From Halomarina pelagica (lineage in GTDB: Archaea; Halobacteriota; Halobacteria; Halobacteriales; Haloarculaceae): a DNA stretch of 64,000 nucleotides. The stretch covers positions 553,329 to 617,328 of the forward strand of contig NZ_CP100455.1 of assembly GCF_024228315.1 (NCBI RefSeq), given 5' to 3'. Below, one piece after another: positions 43,224-51,480 of the stretch. The notes under the pieces were generated by a model. That model searched no databases and was not told the DNA's origin. It was given only the letters and a program-made list of their open reading frames with translations. The translations under genes and the position numbers were made by a program. The first letter of the stretch is position 1. Every line of letters starts with the position of its first letter.

Positions 43224-44018
43224 TCACCGCCCCGCGCCGACGCACGCCGCCACGTCGCCGACCCGCTTCATCTCGAAGACGTAGTACGCCGCCGTCGTCC
43301 CCTCGACGACCGGTTCGTACGCCGGGAGCGGGTCGTGCGCGTCCGAGTCGCCGTCGTTGTCGTGGAGGTGGACCACCTCGATCCGGTCGCCGAAGCGGTC
43401 CGCGAAGGTCCGCCAGTCGACGCCGTTGACCGTCGCGTGACCCACGTCGAGCGTGACGCGGAGCCACTCGGGGTCGGCGTCCACCGCGTCGAGCGTCGCG
43501 GCGAGGTCGTCGGGGGTGGTGGTGTGTCGTACCGCCGAGTCGGACCGCGGTTGATTTTCCAGGCAGAGCGGGACGCCGACGCGGGCGGCGTGGGCGGCGC
43601 ACGCCGAGAGCGACGAGATCGCGTTCCGACGGGCCGTCGTCCTGACGCGCTCGGGATACCGCCGGGGGACGGAGCCGCCGTGGACGACGACGGCCCCGGC
43701 GTTCGCCGCCGCGGCGTCGTCGAGCGTCCGGATCACCTGCTCGACCGAGGCGCGACGCGACGCGTCGTTGAAGCTCCCGAGGTTCCAGTCGCGGAACGGC
43801 GCGTGCAGGGTGAACGTGACGTCGCGCTCGCGCCCCAGCGCGGCGAGGTCGCGCGGCGTCGGTGCCGCCGGATGCGCGTACAGGTACTCCCGCTTCAGTT
43901 CGACGTGGTTCAGTCCCCAGTCGGTCACGCGATCGACGAACGCGCGGACCGACTCCTCGAACCGGAGGTCCATCGCCGCGCCGAGGCGCGTCGCGCGATC
44001 GCGTCCGCCGCCGGTCAT
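43224..44018 (-). CDS. Xylose-isomerase-like TIM-barrel protein at the end of the C-P lyase operon
   Basis: This 264-residue sugar phosphate isomerase/epimerase or endonuclease IV-type barrel has a likely metal site: His72 (LHAPF), His113 (VVHGG), Glu154 (CLENQP), Asp191 and His194 (LDVGHA), His217, His219 and Asp220 (VVHLHDND). Its ATG overlaps the phnM stop as ATGA, so it is the last gene of the phnGHIJKLM operon. The usual accessory genes phnN and phnP are missing from this locus. The protein could act on the cyclic ribose phosphate or ribose bisphosphate made by C-P lyase; that is inference from position and family chemistry. Confidence 0.85.
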   Translation of the reverse strand: MTGGGRDRATRLGAAMDLRFEESVRAFVDRVTDWGLNHVELKREYLYAHPAAPTPRDLAALGRERDVTFTLHAPFRDWNLGSFNDASRRASVEQVIRTLDDAAAANAGAVVVHGGSVPRRYPERVRTTARRNAISSLSACAAHAARVGVPLCLENQPRSDSAVRHTTTPDDLAATLDAVDADPEWLRVTLDVGHATVNGVDWRTFADRFGDRIEVVHLHDNDGDSDAHDPLPAYEPVVEGTTAAYYVFEMKRVGDVAACVGAGR

Positions 44019-45196
44019 CGGGCCGCCTCCGCGCGGAAGACCGGTTCGCCGGCGACGAAGGCGCGCTCGACCACCGGCGTCGGCTCCGGATCGACCAGCA
44101 CGAGGTCGGCGCGCGCGCCCGCCTCGATCCGCCCGCGGTCGGTCAGCCCCACCGCGTCGGCCGGGGCAGCGGTGACGCGGGCCACGCGGACCGGGAGGGG
44201 TTCGCCGGTGTCGACGAACGGCGCGGCGAGGAGCGACGGCGGGTGGTAGTCGGCGAGGAGCACGTCGGCGGCGTCGGCCGCGATCGCGTCGCTCGTCGAG
44301 AGGTTCCCCCACTGGCTGCCGCCGCGGACGAGGTTCGGCGCGCCCATCGCGGTCGTCATCCCCAGGTCGCGGGCGCGCTCCGCGGCGTCGAGCGTGATGG
44401 GGTACTCGCTGATGGCGACGCCGCGCTCGCGCAGCCGTTCGACCTCGACGGGGGTCTCGTCGTCGTGGGACGCGACGACGGCCCCGGCCGTCCGGGCGGC
44501 CGAAACGACGCGGTCGACGCGCGCCGAGAGCGTCGCCTCCGAGAGGTTCGTGCGCTCCTCGATCAGCGCGTCGGCGTCGCGGCCCGAGAGGTTCGCGTCG
44601 TTCTCGTAGTACGACCGGAAGCGCTCGACGTCGCGGAACTGTCCCTTCCCGGGGACGTGACTCATCACCGAGACGAGCGTCGCCGCACCGCGCGCGAGGA
44701 CCGCCTCGACGGCGTCGACGCAGGCGTCGTCGGTGATCTCGCACCGCGCGTGGATGCGGTGGTCGGCGAGGAGCGAGTCGGTCGAGCCGACGGCGTCGAC
44801 GATCCTCGACGCGAGTTCGGGCGACCGGTCCTTCTCGGGTGCCTCCTCGAAGGCGATGGCGTGGAACTTCGTCGTGATCCCCGCGGCGACGTTCGCGCGG
44901 TCCGCGGCGACGAGCGCCATCGGAACCTCCACGCGGGCGTTGCTCCGCGGGCGGAGGTGGCGCTCGATGTCGTCGCCGTGCAGGTCGACGATCCCCGGCA
45001 TGAGTACCCTTCCGGCGGCGTCGACGCGGGCGACGCCGTCGGCGTCGATCCGCCCGGACTCGACGGCCGCGATCTCGCCGTCGCTGACCGCGACGCTCCC
45101 GCGGAACGCCGCCGTCGGCGTCACGACGCGGGCGTCCTCGACGACGACGTCGTACTCCCCGGGGTCGGCGTCGGCGCGCTCCGCGGTCTCGCTCAC
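44015..45196 (-). CDS. phnM: PhnM, triphosphate ribose-phosphonate diphosphatase
   Basis: PhnM removes diphosphate from alpha-D-ribose 1-methylphosphonate 5-triphosphate in the C-P lyase pathway. This 393-residue amidohydrolase has the metal motif DLHGDDIERHLRPR, KFHAIAFEE, MSHVPGKGQFRDVERFRSYY, SHDDETPVEVERL and MGAPNLVRGGSQWGN. It starts at GTG 45196, which overlaps the phnL stop as GTGA; the next codons read SETAER. The acidic N-terminus is short. Confidence 0.95.
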   Translation of the reverse strand: MSETAERADADPGEYDVVVEDARVVTPTAAFRGSVAVSDGEIAAVESGRIDADGVARVDAAGRVLMPGIVDLHGDDIERHLRPRSNARVEVPMALVAADRANVAAGITTKFHAIAFEEAPEKDRSPELASRIVDAVGSTDSLLADHRIHARCEITDDACVDAVEAVLARGAATLVSVMSHVPGKGQFRDVERFRSYYENDANLSGRDADALIEERTNLSEATLSARVDRVVSAARTAGAVVASHDDETPVEVERLRERGVAISEYPITLDAAERARDLGMTTAMGAPNLVRGGSQWGNLSTSDAIAADAADVLLADYHPPSLLAAPFVDTGEPLPVRVARVTAAPADAVGLTDRGRIEAGARADLVLVDPEPTPVVERAFVAGEPVFRAEAAR

Positions 45197-45960
45197 GGCC
45201 GCACCCCCGAGTCGGCCTCCTCGGCGTCCGGCGTCGCCGCCGCGAGGTAGGTCTCCACGTCGACGACGCGCCGCAGGCGAGCGTCTTCGAGGACGGCGAC
45301 GCGGTCTGCGACGCGCGCCACCGCGTCGCGGTCGTGAAACACCCCGACGACCGTCGTCTCGTCGGTGAGATACCGGTCGAGGAGGTCGATCGCCGCCGCC
45401 TTCGTCCCGGGGTCGAGCGCGCTCGTCGGCTCGTCGAGGAGGAGGAGCCGCGGCCGGGGGGCGACGGCGCGGGCGAGGTTCACCCGTTGGCGCTCGCCGC
45501 CGCTGAACGTCGCCGGATACGCCCCGTGGAGTTCGGTGGGGAGGTCGAGGGCGGACAGGAGGTCCTCGGCGACGTCGCGCGCGGCGGCGCGCGCCACGCC
45601 ACGCTCGACCAGCGGTCGGGCCACGACGTCCACCGCGGGGACGCGGGGGATCTCGTCGAGGAACTGGGAGGCGTAGCCGATCTCGGCCCCACGGAGCGCC
45701 AGCATCCGTCGCCCCGAACACGTCGCAAGGTCGACCGTCCCGTCGCGGCTCTCGAAGCGGACGCTCCCGCCCGACGGCCGGTAGGTGCGGTACAGGCACT
45801 TCAGCAGCGAGGACTTCCCGCTGCCGGACTCGCCGACGACGGCGAGGAACTCGCCGTCGCGGACGTCGAGGGAGACGCCGTCGAGGCCGACGACGCGCTT
45901 CCCCCCGACGACGTGCATCTCGAACGTCTTCCGTAGGTCTTCGATCTCGAGGAGCGTCAT
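45193..45960 (-). CDS. phnL: PhnL, C-P lyase ABC-type ATPase
   Basis: PhnL is required with PhnI, PhnG and PhnH to attach the phosphonate to ribose. This 255-residue ABC ATPase has MTLLEIEDLRKTFEMHVVGGKRVVGLDGVSLDV, Walker A GESGSGKSS, signature FSGGERQRVNLAR, Walker B LLLLDEPTSALDP and FHDRDAVARVADR. It does not sit with a permease, as expected for the Phn complex. Both ends overlap neighbouring phn genes. Confidence 0.95.
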   Translation of the reverse strand: MTLLEIEDLRKTFEMHVVGGKRVVGLDGVSLDVRDGEFLAVVGESGSGKSSLLKCLYRTYRPSGGSVRFESRDGTVDLATCSGRRMLALRGAEIGYASQFLDEIPRVPAVDVVARPLVERGVARAAARDVAEDLLSALDLPTELHGAYPATFSGGERQRVNLARAVAPRPRLLLLDEPTSALDPGTKAAAIDLLDRYLTDETTVVGVFHDRDAVARVADRVAVLEDARLRRVVDVETYLAAATPDAEEADSGVRP

Positions 45961-46781
45961 ATGACTGAGTTGATCAGGGTCTGGGTGTACTCGTGCTGCG
46001 GGTCCTCCATGACGCGGTCGGTGAGGCCCGACTCGACGACGCGTCCGTGTCGCATGACGACGGTCCGGTCGGCGAGGAGTCGCACGACGCCGAGGTCGTG
46101 CGAGACGACGACGGTCGCCACGTCCTGTTCGCGCTGGATGCGCCGGAACGCGTCGAGCACGCGGGCCTGCACGCTCACGTCGAGGCCGGTCGTCGGTTCG
46201 TCGAGGACGATCAGTTCCGGGTCGTTCGCGATGGCCCTGGCGATCTGGACGCGCCGCTGCATGCCGCCGCTGTACGTGTCGGTCGGGTCGTCCATGCGGT
46301 CGAGCGGGACCTCCGTCTCCTCGAAGAGGTCGCGCACGCGGGCGCGAATCTCCTCGAAGTTCCGCCATCCCGCCGCGAGGAGCGCCTCCGCGACGTTCCC
46401 CCCGCCGGTGAACTCGAGCGTCAGGCCGTCGCGGACGTGCTGGTGGACCATGCCGACGTGTCCGCTCCGCAGGTCGACGCGCTCCTCGTAGTTCGCCTCC
46501 AGGAGGTTCCCGTCGTAGGCGGCGAAGTCGACGCGGCCCGCGGTCGCCGGGAGGTCGAGCGCCAGCATCTCCGCGAGGCTGGACTTGCCCGAACCCGACT
46601 CGCCGACCACGCCGAGGACCTCCCCGCGATCGACCGAGAGGCTCACCTCCGCACACCCGACGACCGTTCCGCACGGACAGCGGTTCCGCCCCCTGTCGGG
46701 ACCGGTCCGTTCGACGCACCGACCGCAGGGGTCGCCGTCGCCGTAGAACCGCGTGACGCCCTCGGCGTCGAGCAGACTCAC
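45957..46781 (-). CDS. phnK: PhnK, C-P lyase complex ATPase
   Basis: PhnK is the ABC ATPase that docks on the PhnGHIJ core. This 274-residue protein has Walker A GESGSGKSS, HVGMVHQHVRDGLTLEFTGGGNVAEALLAAGWRNFEEIR (a PhnK hallmark), signature YSGGMQRRVQIAR and LIVLDEPTTGLDVSVQARVLD. An insert near residues 17-43 carries CGRC, CPC and a further Cys, a possible metal-binding knuckle. It starts at GTG 46781 within a GTGA overlap with phnJ. Confidence 0.95.
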   Translation of the reverse strand: MSLLDAEGVTRFYGDGDPCGRCVERTGPDRGRNRCPCGTVVGCAEVSLSVDRGEVLGVVGESGSGKSSLAEMLALDLPATAGRVDFAAYDGNLLEANYEERVDLRSGHVGMVHQHVRDGLTLEFTGGGNVAEALLAAGWRNFEEIRARVRDLFEETEVPLDRMDDPTDTYSGGMQRRVQIARAIANDPELIVLDEPTTGLDVSVQARVLDAFRRIQREQDVATVVVSHDLGVVRLLADRTVVMRHGRVVESGLTDRVMEDPQHEYTQTLINSVI

Positions 46782-47902
46782 GCCCCGTCACCTCCGTCGT
46801 CCGTCAGCAGCGGATCCGGCGTCCCCGGCCCCCACGCGACGCCGTCGGCGTCGAGGTGGTGGTCCTTCGGGAGCCCCGGGGTCTCGACCCGCTTCTCGCA
46901 GAACGAGGCGTCGTTGCAGGCGTGGCGGGTGACCCCGTCGTCGTCCGTCACCTCCGTCAGGTAGGTGTCGGTCGAGCCGCACCGGTGACACGACTCGCCC
47001 GCGAAGCGCTCGACCTGGAACCGGCGGTCCTCGAAGGCGAGCGGTTCGACCGACGTGTGCGGCGGCACGGCGTAGACGCGCGCCTCCCGGCCGGCGGCGA
47101 AGAGGAACAGCGTCTCGGCGTCGTTCAGCTTCGTCGTGTCCCACCGCGGGATGGGGGAGGGATCCATCAGGTAGCGGTCGTCGACCAGCACCGGATACCG
47201 CGCCGGGATCTGGATCTCGCCCCACTCGACGACGTTCTCGTAGAGCGCGACCCACATCTTCGAGTAGTTCCGGTGGGCGTGCCGGCGGCGGTTGGCGTCG
47301 TCGCTCCCGTCGACGCGCCGGAGCGGATCGGTCGTCGGCACCTGGAGGACGAGGATCTGCTCGTCGGTCATGACCTCCTCGGGGATTCGGTGGCGCGTCT
47401 GGATCACCGTCGCCTCGGCGGTGTCGGTCGTCACGTCCACGTCGGCCGTCCTCTCCGCGAGGCGTCGGACGTTGGCGGCGTTGACGCTCTCGTCGCTCCC
47501 CTGGTCGATCACCTTGAACGCGTCGTCGGGACCGAGCAGCGACAGCGACGCCTGGATCCCGCCGGTCCCCCACCCCCGCGCGAGGGGCATCTCGCGCGAG
47601 GCGAAGGGGACCTGGTGGCCCGGCAGCGCGACGGCCTTCAGGATCCCGCGGCGCACTTCGCGCTTCGTGTGCTCGTCCAGGTAGGCGTAGTTGTAGCCGT
47701 CGAGTCCCCCCTCGGTCCCCGGAAGGAGGTCCGCGACGGACGACGGTTCGTACGCGGCGGACGCTGACCCGTCCGCGTCGGTCGACGGTCCGTCCGCGAC
47801 GGACGCCGGGTCGTCCGCCTCGGTTCCCCTCGTCCGCTCGTCGGCCGCCGTCTCCGATCCGTCGCCCGCGGCTGTCGCCGGGTCGCTCGTCGGTTCAGTC
47901 AT
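46778..47902 (-). CDS. phnJ: PhnJ, carbon-phosphorus lyase radical SAM subunit
   Basis: PhnJ splits the C-P bond of ribose 1-phosphonate 5-phosphate by radical SAM chemistry. The conserved cysteines are present at 305, 308, 329 and 335 (CHRCGS, HACND, SFC), with the glycine-rich GWGTGGIQASLSLLGPDD and AVALPGHQVPFASREMPL. The core starts near LDGYNYAYLDEHTKR at residue 67. Before it lies an extension of about 65 residues rich in Asp, Ala, Ser and Thr that bacterial PhnJ lacks. It overlaps phnI by eight bases. Confidence 0.97.
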   Translation of the reverse strand: MTEPTSDPATAAGDGSETAADERTRGTEADDPASVADGPSTDADGSASAAYEPSSVADLLPGTEGGLDGYNYAYLDEHTKREVRRGILKAVALPGHQVPFASREMPLARGWGTGGIQASLSLLGPDDAFKVIDQGSDESVNAANVRRLAERTADVDVTTDTAEATVIQTRHRIPEEVMTDEQILVLQVPTTDPLRRVDGSDDANRRRHAHRNYSKMWVALYENVVEWGEIQIPARYPVLVDDRYLMDPSPIPRWDTTKLNDAETLFLFAAGREARVYAVPPHTSVEPLAFEDRRFQVERFAGESCHRCGSTDTYLTEVTDDDGVTRHACNDASFCEKRVETPGLPKDHHLDADGVAWGPGTPDPLLTDDGGDGA

Positions 47903-49052
47903 CGTCGCTCACCCGCGTCTCGGGTTCGGCCGCCCGTCGCCCGTCCGGATCGTCGTCGCGATCCGAACCGGTACCGCCGACGGTCGCCTCGCGCGCCGCC
48001 GGCTCGTCCACCCCGCGACGGGCCCGTATGGCCCGGATGCGATCGAGGATGCTCCCGAACGTCACGTAGTGGGGGAGCTTCAGGTGTTCGATGAAGCCGA
48101 AGGAGTCGATCCCGTCGACGGTGTCGAGGACGAACTCGGCGTCCTCCGCGGGTTCGTCGCCGTCGAGCTGGACGGAGGCGTCGAGGATCGACATGCCGAT
48201 CGCCTTCCGCTCGTTGCGGCCGAAGACGAGACCGTAACCGAAGGCGAACTGCGGGTCGTCGCGCTTCGCGAACACCGGGACGACGCTCTCTACCTCCGTG
48301 ACCTCGACGCTCGTCACCTCGACGGGATCGCCGGTGTAGGGGTGTTCGATCTCGACCGGCAGGCTCCCGACGCGGACCTCGCCGAGCGTCGGGTGGACCT
48401 GCCCGTACCCCCGGAGGGCGCTGTAGGCGAGCGCGGTCACCGCCCCCGTCTCGCCGCGGGCGAGTTCCTGTAACACCGCGTCGCGCGGCGCGGGGAACAG
48501 CACCGGCTCGCGCGTCGCGTCGTGGGGGTCGTCGTCCTCGACCGGCGCGGGGGTCGCGACGAGCCCCTCCTCCCGGAGGAGTTCCATCACGTCGCGGAGC
48601 GACGCCGGGTCCTCGTCGCCGAGGTCCCACCCCGCCGTGGGGTCCGCCTCGTCGAAGTCGAAGTCGAGGAGCCGCTGGGTGTAGTCCTTCGTCGCCCCGA
48701 GGATCTGCCCGCCGGGGACGTCCTTGTACGCGGGCGACACCCGCCGCGTCGCGAACAGGTCGCCCGGGTCCGCGACGACCGTCTCGTCGAAGCGTTCGAG
48801 CGTGGAGCGGTAGGCCCGCAGGAGGAACGACGCCTCGGCGGTGTCGCCCTGCGCCTGCTTGATCGCGCGCGCGGCCAGCTTCGGCGCGTAGAGCCCGCCC
48901 TCGCCCGTGACCTGCCCGACGAGGCGGCCGAACTGCTCGTCGATGGCCTCGACGCTCACCTGCGGCTCGTCGCCTTCGAGCCGGCGCTTCTCGAAGAGGT
49001 CCTCGGCGCGGCGGATGACGTTCTCGCCGGCCTTCACGGCGACGTACCCCAT
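47895..49052 (-). CDS. phnI: PhnI, C-P lyase nucleosidase subunit
   Basis: PhnI forms ribose 1-phosphonate 5-triphosphate from ATP and the phosphonate, with PhnG, PhnH and PhnL. This 385-residue protein starts MGYVAVKAGENVIRRAEDLFEKRRL, and contains EGGLYAPKLAARAIKQAQGD, LLRAYRSTLER and LPHYVTFGSILDRIRAIR, all typical of the family. The last 40 residues are an acidic, low-complexity tail. Its ATG directly follows the phnH stop. Confidence 0.96.
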   Translation of the reverse strand: MGYVAVKAGENVIRRAEDLFEKRRLEGDEPQVSVEAIDEQFGRLVGQVTGEGGLYAPKLAARAIKQAQGDTAEASFLLRAYRSTLERFDETVVADPGDLFATRRVSPAYKDVPGGQILGATKDYTQRLLDFDFDEADPTAGWDLGDEDPASLRDVMELLREEGLVATPAPVEDDDPHDATREPVLFPAPRDAVLQELARGETGAVTALAYSALRGYGQVHPTLGEVRVGSLPVEIEHPYTGDPVEVTSVEVTEVESVVPVFAKRDDPQFAFGYGLVFGRNERKAIGMSILDASVQLDGDEPAEDAEFVLDTVDGIDSFGFIEHLKLPHYVTFGSILDRIRAIRARRGVDEPAAREATVGGTGSDRDDDPDGRRAAEPETRVSDDD

Positions 49053-49649
49053 CTACGCCACCTCCGCGGTGCGGTCCCCGACCCCGTCGTCGATCTCGAC
49101 TTCGACCTCGACGGAGCGCGGCAGCGCGGCCACCCGCTCCTCGTCGACGAGGAAGACGTCCACGCCGCGCGGGTAGGTCGACTGCGCCTCGGCGATCGCC
49201 CCGACCTCCGTCGCGGGGAGACCGCCCACGCCGAACGTCCGCGTTCCGGGCACCCCCGGCCCGGTGACAGAGAGCGCGAGGCCGTTCACGCGCGTGGCGT
49301 CCGCCGCCAGCGCGTCGACCTCGTAGATGACCGTCGCACCCTCGCTCGGCTCCTTCAGGGTCCCGCGCTCGGCGTCGGTGACGCGGCCGTCGGTGTCCCC
49401 GGCCGCGACGATGAGGTCCGCCTCCTCGAACGGCGCTCGGCTGAGCCGCCGCTCGCGATCGAGCGCCGCGCGGAGCGTCTCGCTGCCGCCGTGGACCGTC
49501 ACCTCGTGGTCGACGAGGGTCGCGACCACGGCGTTGACGGCGGGCGCGACCGGCGTCCGCTCGACGGTGCCGGGGCGACTCGCGGCGTCGAGGAGCGCCC
49601 GGAACGTCTCGCGGGTGTCGTGTACCGGATCGACGTCGAGCGCCCTCAT
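49053..49649 (-). CDS. phnH: PhnH, C-P lyase core subunit
   Basis: This 198-residue subunit starts with VHDTRETFRALLDAASRPGTVERTP, the conserved PhnH opening, and includes FGVGGLPATEVGAIAEAQSTYPRGVDVFLVDEERVAALPRSVEVEVE. PhnH is a structural component of the PhnGHIJ complex with a PLP-transferase-like fold but no known cofactor. Its ATG overlaps the phnG stop as ATGA. Confidence 0.95.
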   Translation of the reverse strand: MRALDVDPVHDTRETFRALLDAASRPGTVERTPVAPAVNAVVATLVDHEVTVHGGSETLRAALDRERRLSRAPFEEADLIVAAGDTDGRVTDAERGTLKEPSEGATVIYEVDALAADATRVNGLALSVTGPGVPGTRTFGVGGLPATEVGAIAEAQSTYPRGVDVFLVDEERVAALPRSVEVEVEIDDGVGDRTAEVA

Positions 49650-50092
49650 TCGGCCTCACCCTCCATCGTCTCGAACGCCACCGTCGTCGCGCGGCTCTCG
49701 TTCCACTGCCGGCGGCGGGCCGCCTCGCGGTCGGCCGCGCTCGCCGTCAGGGTCGCGCAGACGCGCGCTGCCGTCCCGTGGTCGGCGTCGACGGCGGCGT
49801 CGACGATCGCACCGGCGACGGCCTTCGACTCGGCCTTGCCGGCGACCATCGCGAAGCCGCGCGCGCCGGCGTACTCCACCTCCGCGGCGGTCACGAGCAC
49901 CTCGCCGAGGTTGAACGCCCGCCGATAGACCGGCTCGCGGACCCGCTGCATCAGGAGCTGCGGCGTCGGCTCCCGCAGGAGGCGCACCGGCGTCGTCCCG
50001 TCCAGCAGGTCGTCGGCGAGGCCGACGAGCGTCCGCTCGTCGCACGCCGCGATCAACTCGAACCTGTCCGCCCTGTCGTGTGGATCGGCCAT
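49646..50092 (-). CDS. phnG: PhnG, C-P lyase core subunit; first gene of the leftward operon
   Basis: This 148-residue subunit has PTPQLLMQRVREPVYRRAFNLGEVLVTAAEVEYAGARGFAMVAGKAESKAVAGAIVDAA, matching the PhnG core. It opens the operon phnG-H-I-J-K-L-M-TIM barrel, in which consecutive genes abut or overlap by up to eight bases. The ATG at 50092 is 34 bases from a minus-strand TATA-like TTATG (50124-50128). The divergent phnD starts 277 bases away. Confidence 0.95.
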   Translation of the reverse strand: MADPHDRADRFELIAACDERTLVGLADDLLDGTTPVRLLREPTPQLLMQRVREPVYRRAFNLGEVLVTAAEVEYAGARGFAMVAGKAESKAVAGAIVDAAVDADHGTAARVCATLTASAADREAARRRQWNESRATTVAFETMEGEAE

Positions 50093-50369
50093 GAACTCGG
50101 TCCGTGTCTCCCCGAGGCGCGCGCATAACGGTTCGCTGGGTACTCTCCCCTCGACCGAACGGTGGGAGGTCGGAGCGTCACCTCGCGTCGGCGGGTCCGG
50201 ACGAGTACGGACCCGTCGGGACGGGACGCCGTTTCGTCGGTACCGTCTCGGTGACAGTAGTGCGGAACGGAGCGCCGAGCGCGGGCGGACGTTCGATCGC
50301 CTCCCCCTGCTCCCCTCAGTACTGTACCCAGACAACGGTTATCCGGGAAAGCTCGGAGTCGCCACACGT
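50093..50369. promoter_or_regulatory. Divergent promoter region of phnG and phnD
   Basis: This 277-base region holds a minus-strand TATA candidate at 50124-50131 for phnG and a plus-strand GGTTATCC at 50338-50345 for phnD. The latter is centred 29 bases before its ATG. Between them is the inverted repeat at 50193-50214. No gene is contained. Confidence 0.6.
50193..50214. promoter_or_regulatory. Candidate operator: imperfect 22-bp palindrome between phnG and phnD
   Basis: GGGTCCG and CGGACCC form perfect 7-bp arms around an 8-base centre containing GTA. It matches the perfect 22-bp palindrome at 54934-54955 at 17 of 22 positions without gaps. The same core, GTCCG then AC, GTACGGAC, is kept. 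It is probably bound by one of the two PhoU-domain regulators encoded downstream. Confidence 0.6.
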
Positions 50370-51461
50370 ATGGTGAACTCCACTCGGGACACCACGGACG
50401 GCGCGGGGTCGAACGCGACGCGAGCGACGGTCACTCGACGGCGGTTCCTGGCGGGAGCCGGGGCCGTCGGTGCCGTCGGACTGGCGGGATGTACGGGCGG
50501 CGGAAACGCGAGCGACGGAAACGCGAGCGACGGAAACGCGAGCGGCGGGACGGATACCGACGGCGGGGCGAAGACCGGGTCGTCGGGATCCGGCGGCAAG
50601 GCGGTGACCATCCTCCTCACGCCGGAGAACCCGACGGAGGTAAAGAAGGACTACATGCCGATGAAGAAGTACCTCGAGGACGCGATCGACGGACTCGAGA
50701 TCACCTACCGCGTCCCGCTCGACTACGCGGCCATCCTCCCGGCGCTCAAAGCGGAGCAGGCCGAGATGGGGATGGACGACATCACGCTCATCGCCGCACC
50801 CGACCAGATGGACGTGATGGGGACGGCGGTCACGGGCGGGACGGCGTTCTACTACTCGCTCATGATGACCAAGCCTGGAAGCGGGATCGACGAACCGGCC
50901 GACGTCGAGGGTAAGGAGATGGCCTTCGCTGACCCGCTCTCGACCTCCGGCTCGATCTACGCGCTCTACGAACTCAAGAACGCGGGACTCGACATCGGGA
51001 AAGCGCCCGGGAGCGACGCGGGTGCGGACTTCTCGGGCACGTGGTCGAACCACAAGGCCGCCATCGAACAGCTCATCAACGACAAGGCCGACGCCTGCTC
51101 GACGTGGGGCGGCAACGGGATGGCGTACGTCCCGAAGGGCGACATCCCCGCGGACGTAACGCAGAAGTCCGCGTACGTGAGCGAGGCGGGGACGAAGGAT
51201 CCCGAACTCGACGTGTTCCTCTGGTCCGAGCCGATACCGAAACAGCCGATCTACGCCCGGAAGACGTGGACGGACCCGGTGAAGGAGGAGATCAGGGAGG
51301 CGCTCCTGGCCTCGAACGCGGAGACGATGGCGAAGTACAAGGGCGACGACTACGAGGGCACTATGCCCTTCACGACGCTGAAGGACACCACGATCGAGCA
51401 CTACCGGCCGGTCATCGATCGCGTTCACACGCTCGGCATCGACCTGACCCAGGAGAGCTAA
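50370..51461 (+). CDS. phnD: PhnD-like phosphonate/phosphate-binding lipoprotein
   Basis: This 363-residue substrate-binding protein has a Tat signal TRRRFLAGAGAVGAVG, a lipobox LAGC with Cys41 and a repetitive Asn/Gly/Asp linker. The mature domain includes KAVTILLTPENPTEVKKDYMPMKKYLEDAIDG, FADPLSTSGSIYALYELKNAG (the PhnD/PtxB-type DPxSxSG motif) and STWGGNGMAYV. It starts at ATG 50370 with a TATA box 29 bases upstream. It delivers phosphonates to the PhnC/PhnE importer encoded next. Confidence 0.94.
   Translation: MVNSTRDTTDGAGSNATRATVTRRRFLAGAGAVGAVGLAGCTGGGNASDGNASDGNASGGTDTDGGAKTGSSGSGGKAVTILLTPENPTEVKKDYMPMKKYLEDAIDGLEITYRVPLDYAAILPALKAEQAEMGMDDITLIAAPDQMDVMGTAVTGGTAFYYSLMMTKPGSGIDEPADVEGKEMAFADPLSTSGSIYALYELKNAGLDIGKAPGSDAGADFSGTWSNHKAAIEQLINDKADACSTWGGNGMAYVPKGDIPADVTQKSAYVSEAGTKDPELDVFLWSEPIPKQPIYARKTWTDPVKEEIREALLASNAETMAKYKGDDYEGTMPFTTLKDTTIEHYRPVIDRVHTLGIDLTQES
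50501..50545 (+). repeat. Three tandem 15-bp repeats in the phnD linker
   Basis: CGGAAACGCGAGCGA occurs twice perfectly and a third time with one change. It encodes the GNASD repeats of the disordered linker after the lipidated cysteine, so copy-number change would only alter linker length. Confidence 0.85.
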
Positions 51462-51480
51462 CGCTCCCTCTTCTCCCACC

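Noticed and set aside
50501..50545. Tandem 15-bp repeats as a possible CRISPR or regulatory array.
   Set aside because: They are in frame within phnD and encode its disordered linker, with no spacers.
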